From: Promethearchaeota archaeon
GTDB lineage: Archaea; Asgardarchaeota; Lokiarchaeia; Sigynarchaeales; SOKP01
Length of the DNA stretch: 6,484 nucleotides
Assembly: GCA_013375495.1 (NCBI GenBank)
Contig: JABXKC010000074.1
Location: 1-6,484, forward strand
Reading direction: 5' to 3'
Part shown: positions 1-4,431 of the stretch, one piece after another
How the letters are laid out: every line of letters starts with the position of its first letter
Position numbering within the stretch: position 1 is the stretch's first letter
Position numbers and translations under genes: made by a program
Notes under the pieces: model-generated
The model's database searches: none
What the model was told of the DNA's origin: nothing
Seen by the model: the letters and a program-made list of their open reading frames with translations, nothing else

Positions 1-92
1 TCCTCTTCGGGTACTAATGTTGATTGATAAACCCAGTAACCCAATCCAATAACAATTATTATAATAATGATTGTAATGATTGTCTTGAACAT
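1..92 (-). CDS. N-terminus of a membrane-anchored protein, cut by the window edge
   Basis: An ATG at 92-90 opens a frame that stays open to the window edge and gives 30 residues. It starts MFKTIIT, continues with an Ile/Val run (residues 5-15) and GLGYWVY, and then turns polar (QSTLVPEE). This is a single N-terminal transmembrane anchor with a short basic cytoplasmic end, of the same style as the anchors at 1587 and 3728, so the missing body is probably extracytoplasmic. The start is supported by a TG-T-TAGAAT extended -10 box ending 8 nt before the ATG, which predicts a leader of about 2 nt and therefore leaderless initiation. The function cannot be told from this fragment. Confidence 0.7.
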   Translation of the reverse strand, partial: MFKTIITIIIIIIVIGLGYWVYQSTLVPEE

Positions 93-100
93 ATTATCTC

Positions 101-114
101 ATTCTAACAAAAAA
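101..114 (-). promoter_or_regulatory. Extended -10 promoter fused to a T-tract, for the gene at 92
   Basis: The minus strand reads TTTTTTGTTAGAAT. TAGAAT (106-101) matches TATAAT at 5 of 6 positions. The TG two bases upstream makes an extended -10, and its T is the last base of the hairpin T-tract. No -35 box is seen. The predicted +1 is about position 94, two bases before the ATG. The same arrangement occurs at four other gene starts in this window. Confidence 0.6.
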
Positions 115-134
115 CCGCCTGATTGGCGATTTTT
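109..134 (-). terminator. Hairpin plus T6, terminator-like, between two genes
   Basis: On the minus strand a CGCC/GGCG stem with loop AATCA is extended by a T-G wobble and an A/T-rich arm, and is followed by TTTTTT. The wobble pairs as G-U only in minus-strand RNA and is a C/A mismatch on the plus strand, which suggests that the minus strand is the functional one. It lies about 100 nt past the stop of the 238-1587 gene and could end that transcript. Its T-tract also runs directly into the next promoter. Confidence 0.6.
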
Positions 135-138
135 ATCG

Positions 139-207
139 GCTCCGGGGGACGGACGCTATTCGAACCTATTTTATGAACACAGAAGAGATTTTTGAGGTAC
201 CGGTTTT
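139..207 (-). repeat. 69-bp intergenic repeat, copy 1
   Basis: This block matches 1743-1811 at 59 of 69 positions without gaps, by my hand alignment. On the minus strand it begins AAAACCGGTACCTC, contains the conserved core AAAATAGGTTCGAATAGCG and ends CCCCGGAGC. The ends and the core are the conserved parts; the differences cluster in the middle and just before the last CCCCGG. It lies 31 nt after the stop of the 238-1587 gene. The GGTTCGAAT core resembles a tRNA T-loop, but the flanking bases do not pair, so I do not call a tRNA. The function is unknown. Confidence 0.75.
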
Positions 208-208
208 T

Positions 209-234
209 AAATAATTAAAATTTTTGTTTTCATT
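209..234 (-). pseudogene. 26-bp copy of the start of the neighbouring gene, truncated after 8 codons
   Basis: Positions 209-234 are identical over 26 bp to 1563-1588, the first codons of the 238-1587 gene. On the minus strand this copy begins 3 nt after that gene's TGA stop and reads ATG, then codons for KTKILII, then TAA. The intact gene instead continues ILIVAIII after this point. It looks like the remnant of a duplicated gene start left by a recombination or deletion whose other end is the 69-bp repeat. The low complexity of the sequence is a caution, but 26 identical bases including the ATG is more than an AT-rich background readily gives. Confidence 0.55.
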
Positions 235-237
235 TTT

Positions 238-1587
238 TCAGCCCTCCACTTTAATTTCTAGTTCGATATTCTCTATTATATTACCTGAAAGTGTGGCTTT
301 CCCTGTGGTAATAATTCCTGTTCTCGGTTCAGAATCTGGTCCACCAGTATGAGCTCTAGGAGCGTTTCTTTTGTACACAAAATTTTCATAAACCCAATCA
401 TTGGCAGGCCCATTTAGAGAACTAATATAATTGTTTATTATTTCCCCACCTCCTCTCACTTCAATGCCTATAGCATTGTCAATAATAGTATTATTTTCCA
501 CTAAGGGAAAGGAATCGTTATTTAACATAAAGCCCCTGGCTGAATTTTTGATAGTATTGTTCTTAATGGTTGGTTTTCCTCCTCCAGGCTGTGTATCAAT
601 ACCTTCGTGGCCACAATCATAAATTTCATTACCAATGACTTTTGCAGAGGAGCTACCTAAACCTATACAGCCCCACAGAACATGCCTGATTATACTGTTA
701 GATATAGTAACATCTTCACCTTTTCCATTCACAGATAAACCACATCTACCGCCGTATTCAACAATAACATTATCTATAACGCTACCCTCTTCCAAACCAA
801 TATGCTGCCAGTCAGCAAATTTCTTATCCTGGGCATTAGAAGTAAACAAAATTTTATTATCAGGGGTTCCTCTTGCTATAATCTTGGCATTGATTTCAAT
901 ATGGTTCTTGGCATATTCTTCTTTTCTGATTGGATCCTCATGTTCAAATGCACTGGTTTCTTCTCGCCCTTTATTTGTATCATCGCTATTGGCAGCAATG
1001 TAAACAGTAGTTCCAGGCAGTATGGTTAAAGTTACCCATGATTCTACTTCTATGTCACCAGTAACGTGAATTGTTCCACCCCACACTTCAGATTCTTCAA
1101 TGTTGCCTGTTTTTACACAGTCACCTGCACATTCTTCATATGTCTCTCCAGACTCGCATTTCCCGTTTCCGCAACAAGGAAATATTTCCTTGGTCATGCA
1201 CTTTTGCTGGTCATAATCAAATGAATCTTCGGTGCAAGGATTTTCATCGTCACAGCGCTCGCAATCTTGAGGACAAGTTTCCCAATCTTCTCCTACATCA
1301 CATTTTCCATTACCACAACAATCTGCCAAAGTAACAATCTGACATTCACTCTCTAGACATTGATATTGTTTACAGGTTTCTACTAAGTCCTGACAACCCT
1401 CGGTAGCCCCAACTATCGGAGAATGTTCGCATTGATAATTAGTTTCAGAAGAACAAAAATCCTTAGTGCAAGGATTTCCATCATCGCAAGATTCAGGGCA
1501 ACAGGGAATCTGGTTATACCAACACCAAACACCACCACCTATGATAATAATCGCTACTATTAAAATAATTAAAATTTTTGTTTTCAT
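238..1587 (-). CDS. Membrane-anchored Cys-rich module protein with a right-handed beta-helix domain
   Basis: This 449-residue protein has one N-terminal anchor (about 5-24), so the body should lie outside the membrane. Residues 29-157 are Cys-rich and built from two alternating modules. One is DD-x-NPCT-x-D (35-43 and 113-121). The other is CCGNGKC-xx-GE-xxxx-C-xx-DC (90-109 and 138-157). Residues 165-449 have the Asn/Gly/Ile-rich repeats of a right-handed parallel beta-helix (for example ISNSIIRHV, IKNNTIKNSA, VENNTIIDNA), as in the PbH1/NosD-type families. Such proteins usually bind carbohydrate or act at the surface; no catalytic residues can be assigned. The ATG is fixed by a TAGAAT -10 box whose predicted +1 is the A of the ATG. 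The stop is TGA, followed by a 26-bp copy of the gene's own start. The exact function is unknown. Confidence 0.9.
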   Translation of the reverse strand: MKTKILIILIVAIIIIGGGVWCWYNQIPCCPESCDDGNPCTKDFCSSETNYQCEHSPIVGATEGCQDLVETCKQYQCLESECQIVTLADCCGNGKCDVGEDWETCPQDCERCDDENPCTEDSFDYDQQKCMTKEIFPCCGNGKCESGETYEECAGDCVKTGNIEESEVWGGTIHVTGDIEVESWVTLTILPGTTVYIAANSDDTNKGREETSAFEHEDPIRKEEYAKNHIEINAKIIARGTPDNKILFTSNAQDKKFADWQHIGLEEGSVIDNVIVEYGGRCGLSVNGKGEDVTISNSIIRHVLWGCIGLGSSSAKVIGNEIYDCGHEGIDTQPGGGKPTIKNNTIKNSARGFMLNNDSFPLVENNTIIDNAIGIEVRGGGEIINNYISSLNGPANDWVYENFVYKRNAPRAHTGGPDSEPRTGIITTGKATLSGNIIENIELEIKVEG

Positions 1588-1593
1588 TATGCT

Positions 1594-1607
1594 ATTCTAC
1601 TAAAAAA
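1594..1607 (-). promoter_or_regulatory. Promoter for the beta-helix gene, predicted leaderless
   Basis: The minus strand reads TTTTTTAGTAGAAT. The TAGAAT box (1599-1594) is separated from the ATG by exactly six bases, so the usual -7 to +1 distance places the transcription start on the A of the ATG at 1587. The TG of an extended -10 is TA here, the only one of the five sites with that change. No Shine-Dalgarno sequence could exist on such a transcript. Confidence 0.55.
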
Positions 1608-1624
1608 TCGCCGAAATGGCGATT
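1602..1624 (-). terminator. Hairpin plus T6 directly upstream of the beta-helix gene
   Basis: A perfect 7-bp stem AATCGCC/GGCGATT with a 5-nt loop is followed on the minus strand by TTTTTT. The nearest upstream stop on this strand is about 265 nt away (1890), so if it terminates anything it would be read-through or an intergenic RNA from 1625-1889. Its T-tract abuts the TAGAAT promoter box. Confidence 0.5.
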
Positions 1625-1706
1625 AATTGTAGAGATTTAGCCCCGAACATGGTTCGATATCCTATCGGGGTATGGGGATATATTTTCTCGAACCTTTCAA
1701 AAATAT

Positions 1707-1734
1707 GAGGCCTTTCGGTCGCTCGAAAGGTCTC
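1707..1734. other. Strong intergenic hairpin, 11-bp stem
   Basis: GAGGCCTTTCG (1707-1717) pairs with CGAAAGGTCTC (1724-1734) around a 6-nt loop, with one G-T wobble. No T-tract follows on the minus strand, so it is not an ordinary intrinsic terminator. It lies 9 nt from the 69-bp repeat and may be part of a longer folded element. Confidence 0.6.
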
Positions 1735-1742
1735 ACTGGCCT

Positions 1743-1811
1743 GCTCCGGGGCGTGGACGCTATTCGAACCTATTTTGTGAACCTTGAAGGAAATTTTGAG
1801 GTACCGGTTTT
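1743..1811 (-). repeat. 69-bp intergenic repeat, copy 2
   Basis: This is the partner of 139-207, with 59 of 69 positions identical. It lies 79 nt after the stop of the DUF5667 gene, so both copies lie downstream of a gene and upstream of a hairpin/T-tract/TAGAAT promoter. The conserved parts are ACCGGTACCTCAAAA, AAAATAGGTTCGAATAGCG and CCCCGGAGC. Confidence 0.75.
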
Positions 1812-1889
1812 GGCTGGACGATGTTAGGGCCTGGTTAGTGGGTAAAATCTATTGAGAATTTAGATGTTTTATTTGAGAAGATAAGGGGA

Positions 1890-3197
1890 TTATTGGCAAC
1901 CAAGCAATTCTTTTAATTCTTCAAAAGCTCTATATCCAATATGTACTTTTTCATCAATGACAAACGTTGGAACTCCTGAAAATTGATGCTGAATTGGCCC
2001 AATCGTAGCATCAACCTGATTCACTTTTACTCCCAATTCTTCAATTCTCTCAATTGTTCCATCGTCTTTAACTTTTTGACACCAGCTACATCCTTCACGA
2101 TAATAGAAAATTATTTCATTAAATTCACATTCTAACTCTTCCATAGGTGTCTCTATGGCTCCTTCTTCTGTCTGAGGCTCTATTGTTCCACTCCCCTCCA
2201 TTTCTTCTTCTGATAAAGAAGGTGCAGGGGAAGTCGTTACTGTAGCAGTTAAAAGAACAAGAAAACACTCGTCTGGTGTTGTTACTCCCACTTCCCTACA
2301 TCTACCTTCAACCGATGAACATAGCTCTGGCGTTCCTCCCACTCCTATACAGAAATCCCCAATCTGTTCAAACGATTCAAAACCCTGAAGAGGAATTTTC
2401 TCACACATCTCTGGTGGTAGTGCTCCATTCTCTGTACAGAAAAAAGCTCTAAGCGATCCAGAGCTCTGAAGATCATTCACAAGTGACGCACACATCTCTG
2501 GTGGTGCTCCCTGTTCTATACAGAAAGCTCTAAACGATTCAAAGCTCTGAAGATCATTCTCTTTTGCCCCCTCAGCTTTCTCTGCTTCTAATTCCTGTTG
2601 AACCCTCATTTGAACTCTCTCTCTTACTTCTTGTGGAACCTGAGCTGGTAAAGTGGCTTCTTCTGGAATTTCACCCAAAGCATTTTGTGCTTTTAATGCC
2701 TCAACTGCTTTTTCGTGTCCTTTTACTGAAACCTTCATTGCATTTTCAATGGCTGGTTTTGCCTGCTCTGGAACTTTCTCATAAACTTCAGCTAAAACCT
2801 CCAAATGAATAGAGGTTGCCTGGCCGACTCTAGCCAAAACTTCCATAACTTTTTCGGTGTTCTCGCCTTTACTTTCTGCTCTTTCTACCCGAGCCATACT
2901 TTTTTCTAATTGATTTTCATATCTTGCCAAAGTTTTTTCTGTTAATTCTGGTTTCCCTTTTCCTGCGATAACTTGGGCTTCAGCCAGTCTTTCAGCAGCT
3001 AAAATAGCATGTCTTTCAGCTTTTTTGAGGTCGCCAAAGGTAAAGAAATTGCCAATTTCTTCAGCAATTATCTCAAGAAAGTAGAATGGACTATCGGGAG
3101 TAAGTCCTGGGTCTGGAAGTTCTGTTTCTTGAGCTAAAACTCCTGTTCCGAGAGAAAACAAAAAAACCGAAGTTATTAGTAAAGATATTGCTTTCAT
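1890..3197 (-). CDS. Secreted DUF5667 protein with FC...PEMC repeats and a C-terminal glutaredoxin-like domain
   Basis: This is a 435-residue exported protein. The signal peptide is 1-22 (MKAISLL...TGVLA, cut before QETE). Residues 28 to about 130 match the DUF5667 pattern (PDSPFYFLEIIAEE, then alpha-helix with ERHAILAAERLAEA). A charged helical or coiled-coil stretch runs to about 210. Four Cys-pair repeats follow (C226/C236, C254/C265, C283/C293, C300/C311; pattern FC-x-GxxPPEMC), then a Thr/Ser/Glu linker (318-354). Residues 355-435 form a glutaredoxin/thioredoxin-like domain with CSWC (370-373) and a GVP cis-proline loop (408-410). It is 60 of 81 identical, without gaps, to the 3378-3728 protein. 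The inferred role is an extracytoplasmic thiol-disulfide or thiol-binding protein. The fusion to DUF5667 is the unusual part. Confidence 0.9.
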   Translation of the reverse strand: MKAISLLITSVFLFSLGTGVLAQETELPDPGLTPDSPFYFLEIIAEEIGNFFTFGDLKKAERHAILAAERLAEAQVIAGKGKPELTEKTLARYENQLEKSMARVERAESKGENTEKVMEVLARVGQATSIHLEVLAEVYEKVPEQAKPAIENAMKVSVKGHEKAVEALKAQNALGEIPEEATLPAQVPQEVRERVQMRVQQELEAEKAEGAKENDLQSFESFRAFCIEQGAPPEMCASLVNDLQSSGSLRAFFCTENGALPPEMCEKIPLQGFESFEQIGDFCIGVGGTPELCSSVEGRCREVGVTTPDECFLVLLTATVTTSPAPSLSEEEMEGSGTIEPQTEEGAIETPMEELECEFNEIIFYYREGCSWCQKVKDDGTIERIEELGVKVNQVDATIGPIQHQFSGVPTFVIDEKVHIGYRAFEELKELLGCQ

Positions 3198-3232
3198 AAT
3201 TTATTACTTCTTGTGCTTTGCTGACCTTTCAT
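3194..3232 (-). CDS. Possible 12-codon upstream ORF overlapping the DUF5667 start
   Basis: An ATG (3232-3230) lies 4 nt after the TAGAAT box and encodes MKGQQSTRSNKL. Its TGA overlaps the main ATG as ATGA, in another frame. The predicted +1 is about 3230, so the first base or two of this ATG may not be transcribed, which weakens the call. If real, it would be a leaderless leader peptide coupled to the main gene. Confidence 0.2.
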   Translation of the reverse strand: MKGQQSTRSNKL

Positions 3233-3236
3233 CTTT

Positions 3237-3251
3237 ATTCTATCAAAAAAA
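3237..3251 (-). promoter_or_regulatory. Extended -10 promoter for the DUF5667 gene
   Basis: T7 (3251-3245) is followed by GA and TAGAAT (3242-3237), so TG-A-TAGAAT is an extended -10. The preceding GGCGG is kept, but the hairpin is reduced to a GCC/GGC stem (3254-3264). The predicted +1 near 3230 leaves a leader of about 33 nt with only a weak AGAAG purine patch before the ATG at 3197. Confidence 0.55.
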
Positions 3252-3269
3252 CCGCCTTCTTGGCTATAG

Positions 3270-3284
3270 CTCCTCATTGATGCG
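3270..3284 (-). repeat. 15-nt intergenic motif CGCATCAATGAGGAG, copy a
   Basis: This copy is identical to 5796-5810 and 13 of 15 identical to 4340-4354. It lies after the terminator of the 3378-3728 gene, as the other copies lie after theirs. Its GAGGAG looks like a Shine-Dalgarno sequence but no ORF follows at a suitable distance. Confidence 0.55.
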
Positions 3285-3328
3285 TAGTCCGAATAGCCCC
3301 GATTTATGGAAAATTCAAGGAAAAAGAT

Positions 3329-3357
3329 AAAAAAACTCCTATTATTGGCGCTTTTTT
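3329..3357 (-). terminator. Intrinsic terminator of the csoR operon
   Basis: It begins about 20 nt past the TAA at 3378. The minus strand reads AAAAAAGCGCC, loop AATAATA, then GGAGTTTTTTT. The arms pair over 11 positions with one G-T wobble and one G/A mismatch. No TAGAAT follows, unlike the promoter-linked hairpins, so this is a plain terminator. Confidence 0.7.
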
Positions 3358-3377
3358 ATCTTAGAACGAGAGGAGAA

Positions 3378-3728
3378 TTATTGACAATTAAGCAATTCTT
3401 TTAATTCTTCAAAAGTTCTATATCCAGAATATACTTTTTCATTAATAACAAAGGTTGGAACTCCCTGAAATTCATGCTCTATTGGTCCAAATTTCGCATT
3501 AACTTGATTTACTTTTACTCCTAATTCTTCAATTTTTCCAATCGTTCCTTCATTTTTCACTTTTTGGCACCAGCTACACGTATCAAGGTAATAAAAAATC
3601 ATCTCGTTAAATTCACATTGGGTTTCGATATTGAGTTCTGATGATTGAGTTTTATTCCAAATCCACCATCCACTAATTAGAATAACAATTACCAAGGTTC
3701 CTATTAAAACTGGTTTTAGGGTCTCCAT
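3378..3728 (-). CDS. Membrane-anchored glutaredoxin/thioredoxin-like protein
   Basis: This 116-residue protein has one N-terminal transmembrane segment (about 6-24) and a short linker, then a glutaredoxin-like domain (about 37-116) that should face outside. The CxxC motif is CSWC (51-54), not the CPYC or CGPC of classical glutaredoxin or thioredoxin. The cis-proline loop is GVP (89-91). Two further cysteines, C38 and C115, frame the domain and are also kept in the DUF5667 fusion (C357, C434), so they may form a structural disulfide. It starts 3 nt after the Cys-rich ORF stops and is therefore in the same transcript as csoR. The likely role is thiol-disulfide exchange or metal/thiol handling outside the membrane; the substrate is unknown. 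No Shine-Dalgarno sequence is visible. Confidence 0.88.
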   Translation of the reverse strand: METLKPVLIGTLVIVILISGWWIWNKTQSSELNIETQCEFNEMIFYYLDTCSWCQKVKNEGTIGKIEELGVKVNQVNAKFGPIEHEFQGVPTFVINEKVYSGYRTFEELKELLNCQ

Positions 3729-3731
3729 ATA

Positions 3732-3884
3732 TTAACTAGGTTTATGTTTGTTTTTTTGGCGACAACCACACACACAATCTGTTGGGCAGCAACAACAGCA
3801 ACAACAAGTTGATTCTTCGCAAGGGCAACAATCTTCTTTACTTTTTAAGGGCATACCGCAATTTTTACACTTTTTTGTAGTCAT
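3732..3884 (-). CDS. Small cysteine-rich protein, metallothionein-like
   Basis: This ORF of 50 codons plus TAA has ATG at 3884-3882 and its stop at 3734-3732. The protein has 15 cysteines: C6 and C9 in KCKNCGMPL (a CxxCGMP zinc-ribbon-like start), C19, C20, C22, seven consecutive cysteines at 27-33, then C37, C39 and C41 in DCVCGC, and a basic tail (RQKNKHKPS). No signal peptide or membrane segment is visible, so it should be cytosolic. It lies 70 nt after csoR and 3 nt before the membrane-anchored thiol protein. Its place behind a Cu(I)-sensing repressor suggests a Cu(I) or soft-metal sink like a metallothionein or copper storage peptide. This is inference; I do not recognise a named family. 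The Cys run is encoded by a TGT/TGC tract that could expand by slippage. Confidence 0.8.
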   Translation of the reverse strand: MTTKKCKNCGMPLKSKEDCCPCEESTCCCCCCCPTDCVCGCRQKNKHKPS

Positions 3885-3924
3885 AATTTTATAAGAATAG
3901 TTAATTTATTTTTAATTCCGACCT

Positions 3925-3941
3925 TTGAAGGTTACCTTGAA
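3925..3941. other. Imperfect palindrome between csoR and the Cys-rich ORF
   Basis: The plus strand reads TTGAAGGTTACCTTGAA. The core AAGGT-T-ACCTT is a perfect odd-length palindrome, with TT/AA ends after one mismatch. It lies in the 70-nt spacer between the two genes. It might be a processing site or a binding site; there is no T-tract, so it is not a terminator. Confidence 0.35.
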
Positions 3942-3954
3942 TTACAATAAAGAT

Positions 3955-4245
3955 TTATTTATCAGATTTTTTAAAAATCTCTAGAAGCTCGCGAATTTTT
4001 TTCTTCCTTTCTTTCTCATTCTTTCCTCTAATTGCTTCGGTCACGCATGTATTAAGATGATTTTTTAAAATAATCTGGTTTACTTTCTTAAGAGCTGCAA
4101 TTACTGCTTCGTTTTGCTGAATAATATCAATGCAATATTTTTCTTCACTAATCATTTTTTTAACACCCTCTAAGTGTCCTATAAGATAGTTCATTCTATT
4201 TAAAATTTGTTTCTTTGACTGTTTCATTTTTATTTTTATCTTCAT
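3955..4245 (-). CDS. csoR: CsoR-family Cu(I)-sensing transcriptional repressor
   Basis: This is a 96-residue all-helical protein of the CsoR/RcnR/FrmR family (DUF156), with the family pattern KKQILNRMNYLIGHLEGVKKMI at 11-32. The metal ligands fit the Cu(I) group: C38, H63 and C67 have the 25- and 4-residue spacing of Cys36-His61-Cys65 in M. tuberculosis CsoR, and Y37 matches its second-shell Tyr35. The His argues against the persulfide sensor CstR, and the second Cys against FrmR and RcnR. In this family the apo form binds DNA and Cu(I) releases it. A G/C palindrome directly at the start codon (4249-4265) suggests autoregulation of this gene and the two after it. The start is uncertain: a perfect TATAAT overlaps the first ATG, and M7 (ATG at 4227-4225) gives a more typical N-terminus, MKQSKK. 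Confidence 0.92.
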   Translation of the reverse strand: MKIKIKMKQSKKQILNRMNYLIGHLEGVKKMISEEKYCIDIIQQNEAVIAALKKVNQIILKNHLNTCVTEAIRGKNEKERKKKIRELLEIFKKSDK

Positions 4246-4248
4246 TAT

Positions 4249-4265
4249 ACCCCCGTGGGGGGGGT
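4249..4265. promoter_or_regulatory. CsoR-type operator
   Basis: The plus strand has ACCCCC (4249-4254), five bases, then GGGGGT (4260-4265), a perfect 6-bp inverted repeat 3 nt upstream of the csoR ATG. It resembles the known TACCCC...GGGGTA-type operators of CsoR proteins. It would cover +1 to +17 if the TTGACA promoter is used, or lie just upstream of the alternative TATAAT -10, so a bound repressor blocks transcription either way. Confidence 0.7.
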
Positions 4266-4271
4266 GCTTTT

Positions 4272-4300
4272 ATATTAGCTCGGAGAAGAAAAGATGTCAA
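4272..4300 (-). promoter_or_regulatory. Sigma70-type promoter of the csoR operon
   Basis: A perfect -35 TTGACA (4300-4295), a 17-nt spacer and TAATAT (4277-4272, 4 of 6 against TATAAT) place +1 at about 4265, the edge of the operator. This is the only clear -35 box in the window. A competing perfect TATAAT lies at 4247-4242 without a -35 at 17 nt; it would start transcription inside the annotated ORF and favour M7 as the start. Confidence 0.6.
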
Positions 4301-4324
4301 GAGGATAGTACGTCTCAAACCTGG

Positions 4325-4347
4325 TTAAGGACGGGCTAACTCCTTAA
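4325..4347. other. Small hairpin upstream of the csoR promoter
   Basis: TTAAGGA (4325-4331) and TCCTTAA (4341-4347) form a perfect 7-bp stem around a 9-nt loop. The right arm overlaps the 15-nt repeat motif, so this copy of the motif (CGCATCATTAAGGAG) is partly embedded in a stem. There is no T-tract. Confidence 0.4.
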
Positions 4348-4354
4348 TGATGCG
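4340..4354 (-). repeat. 15-nt intergenic motif, copy b
   Basis: The minus strand reads CGCATCATTAAGGAG, differing from copies a and c at two positions. It follows the terminator at 4382-4410. GTTTCACAA (4375-4367) lies between terminator and motif, matching GTCTCACAA (5819-5811) at copy c, so the similarity extends beyond the 15-mer. Confidence 0.5.
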
Positions 4355-4381
4355 CTGGGCGACTAGTTGTGAAACATAAAC

Positions 4382-4410
4382 AAAAAAACCGCCTGTTTAG
4401 CGATTTTTTT
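4382..4410 (-). terminator. Intrinsic terminator of the bactofilin-like gene
   Basis: It lies 22 nt past the TAA at 4432. The minus strand reads A7 TCGCT, loop AAACA, GGCGG T7. All 12 positions of the arms pair, counting two T-G wobbles. The arms are complementary enough in A and T tracts to work in both directions. Confidence 0.8.
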
Positions 4411-4431
4411 GTTATCCTAGACAGATAATAT

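Larger units (their letters stand above)
1588..1889. other. 302-bp gene-free region with dense secondary structure
   Basis: No credible ORF was found on either strand. In minus-strand order the region holds about 80 nt of unremarkable DNA after the 1890 stop, the second copy of the 69-bp repeat (1743-1811), an 11-bp hairpin (1707-1734), overlapping inverted repeats (1641-1694), and a terminator-like hairpin running into the promoter of the 238-1587 gene. The two inverted repeats at 1641-1694 cannot all form together: CCCCGA/TCGGGG (1641-1646 with 1665-1670), and GGTTCGA/TCGAACC (1651-1657 with 1688-1694) with TATCC/GGATA (1658-1662 with 1676-1680) inside it. A structured RNA or a decayed repeat element is possible; neither is shown. 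Confidence 0.6.

Noticed and set aside
139..200. tRNA gene suggested by GGTTCGAAT and GGAGCC on the minus strand
   Set aside because: The bases flanking the T-loop-like core do not pair, the possible acceptor arms match over only four bases, and there is no anticodon arm. The same holds for the copy at 1743-1811.
160..240. TGA read as glycine (code 25), extending the beta-helix protein past 238
   Set aside because: The extension would be short and low in complexity, running into the intergenic repeat and then a TAG. No other gene here needs in-frame TGA read through.
431..1334. Several plus-strand ORFs of 60-120 codons opposite the beta-helix gene
   Set aside because: They are antisense shadows: the minus frame has an anchor, ordered modules and repeats, while the plus products have no recognisable motif or promoter.
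1743..1811. Insertion sequence or integron-type end
   Set aside because: There is no transposase or integrase, no terminal inverted repeats and no target duplication. The two copies are simply direct repeats.
2564..2812. Plus-strand ORF rich in Leu and Pro
   Set aside because: It is antisense to the helical part of the DUF5667 protein, where Glu/Lys/Ala codons read as Leu/Ser/Pro.
3955..4245. CstR persulfide sensor, FrmR or RcnR instead of CsoR
   Set aside because: The His at 63 and the second Cys at 67 together fit the Cu(I) Cys-His-Cys set and do not fit the other three subgroups.
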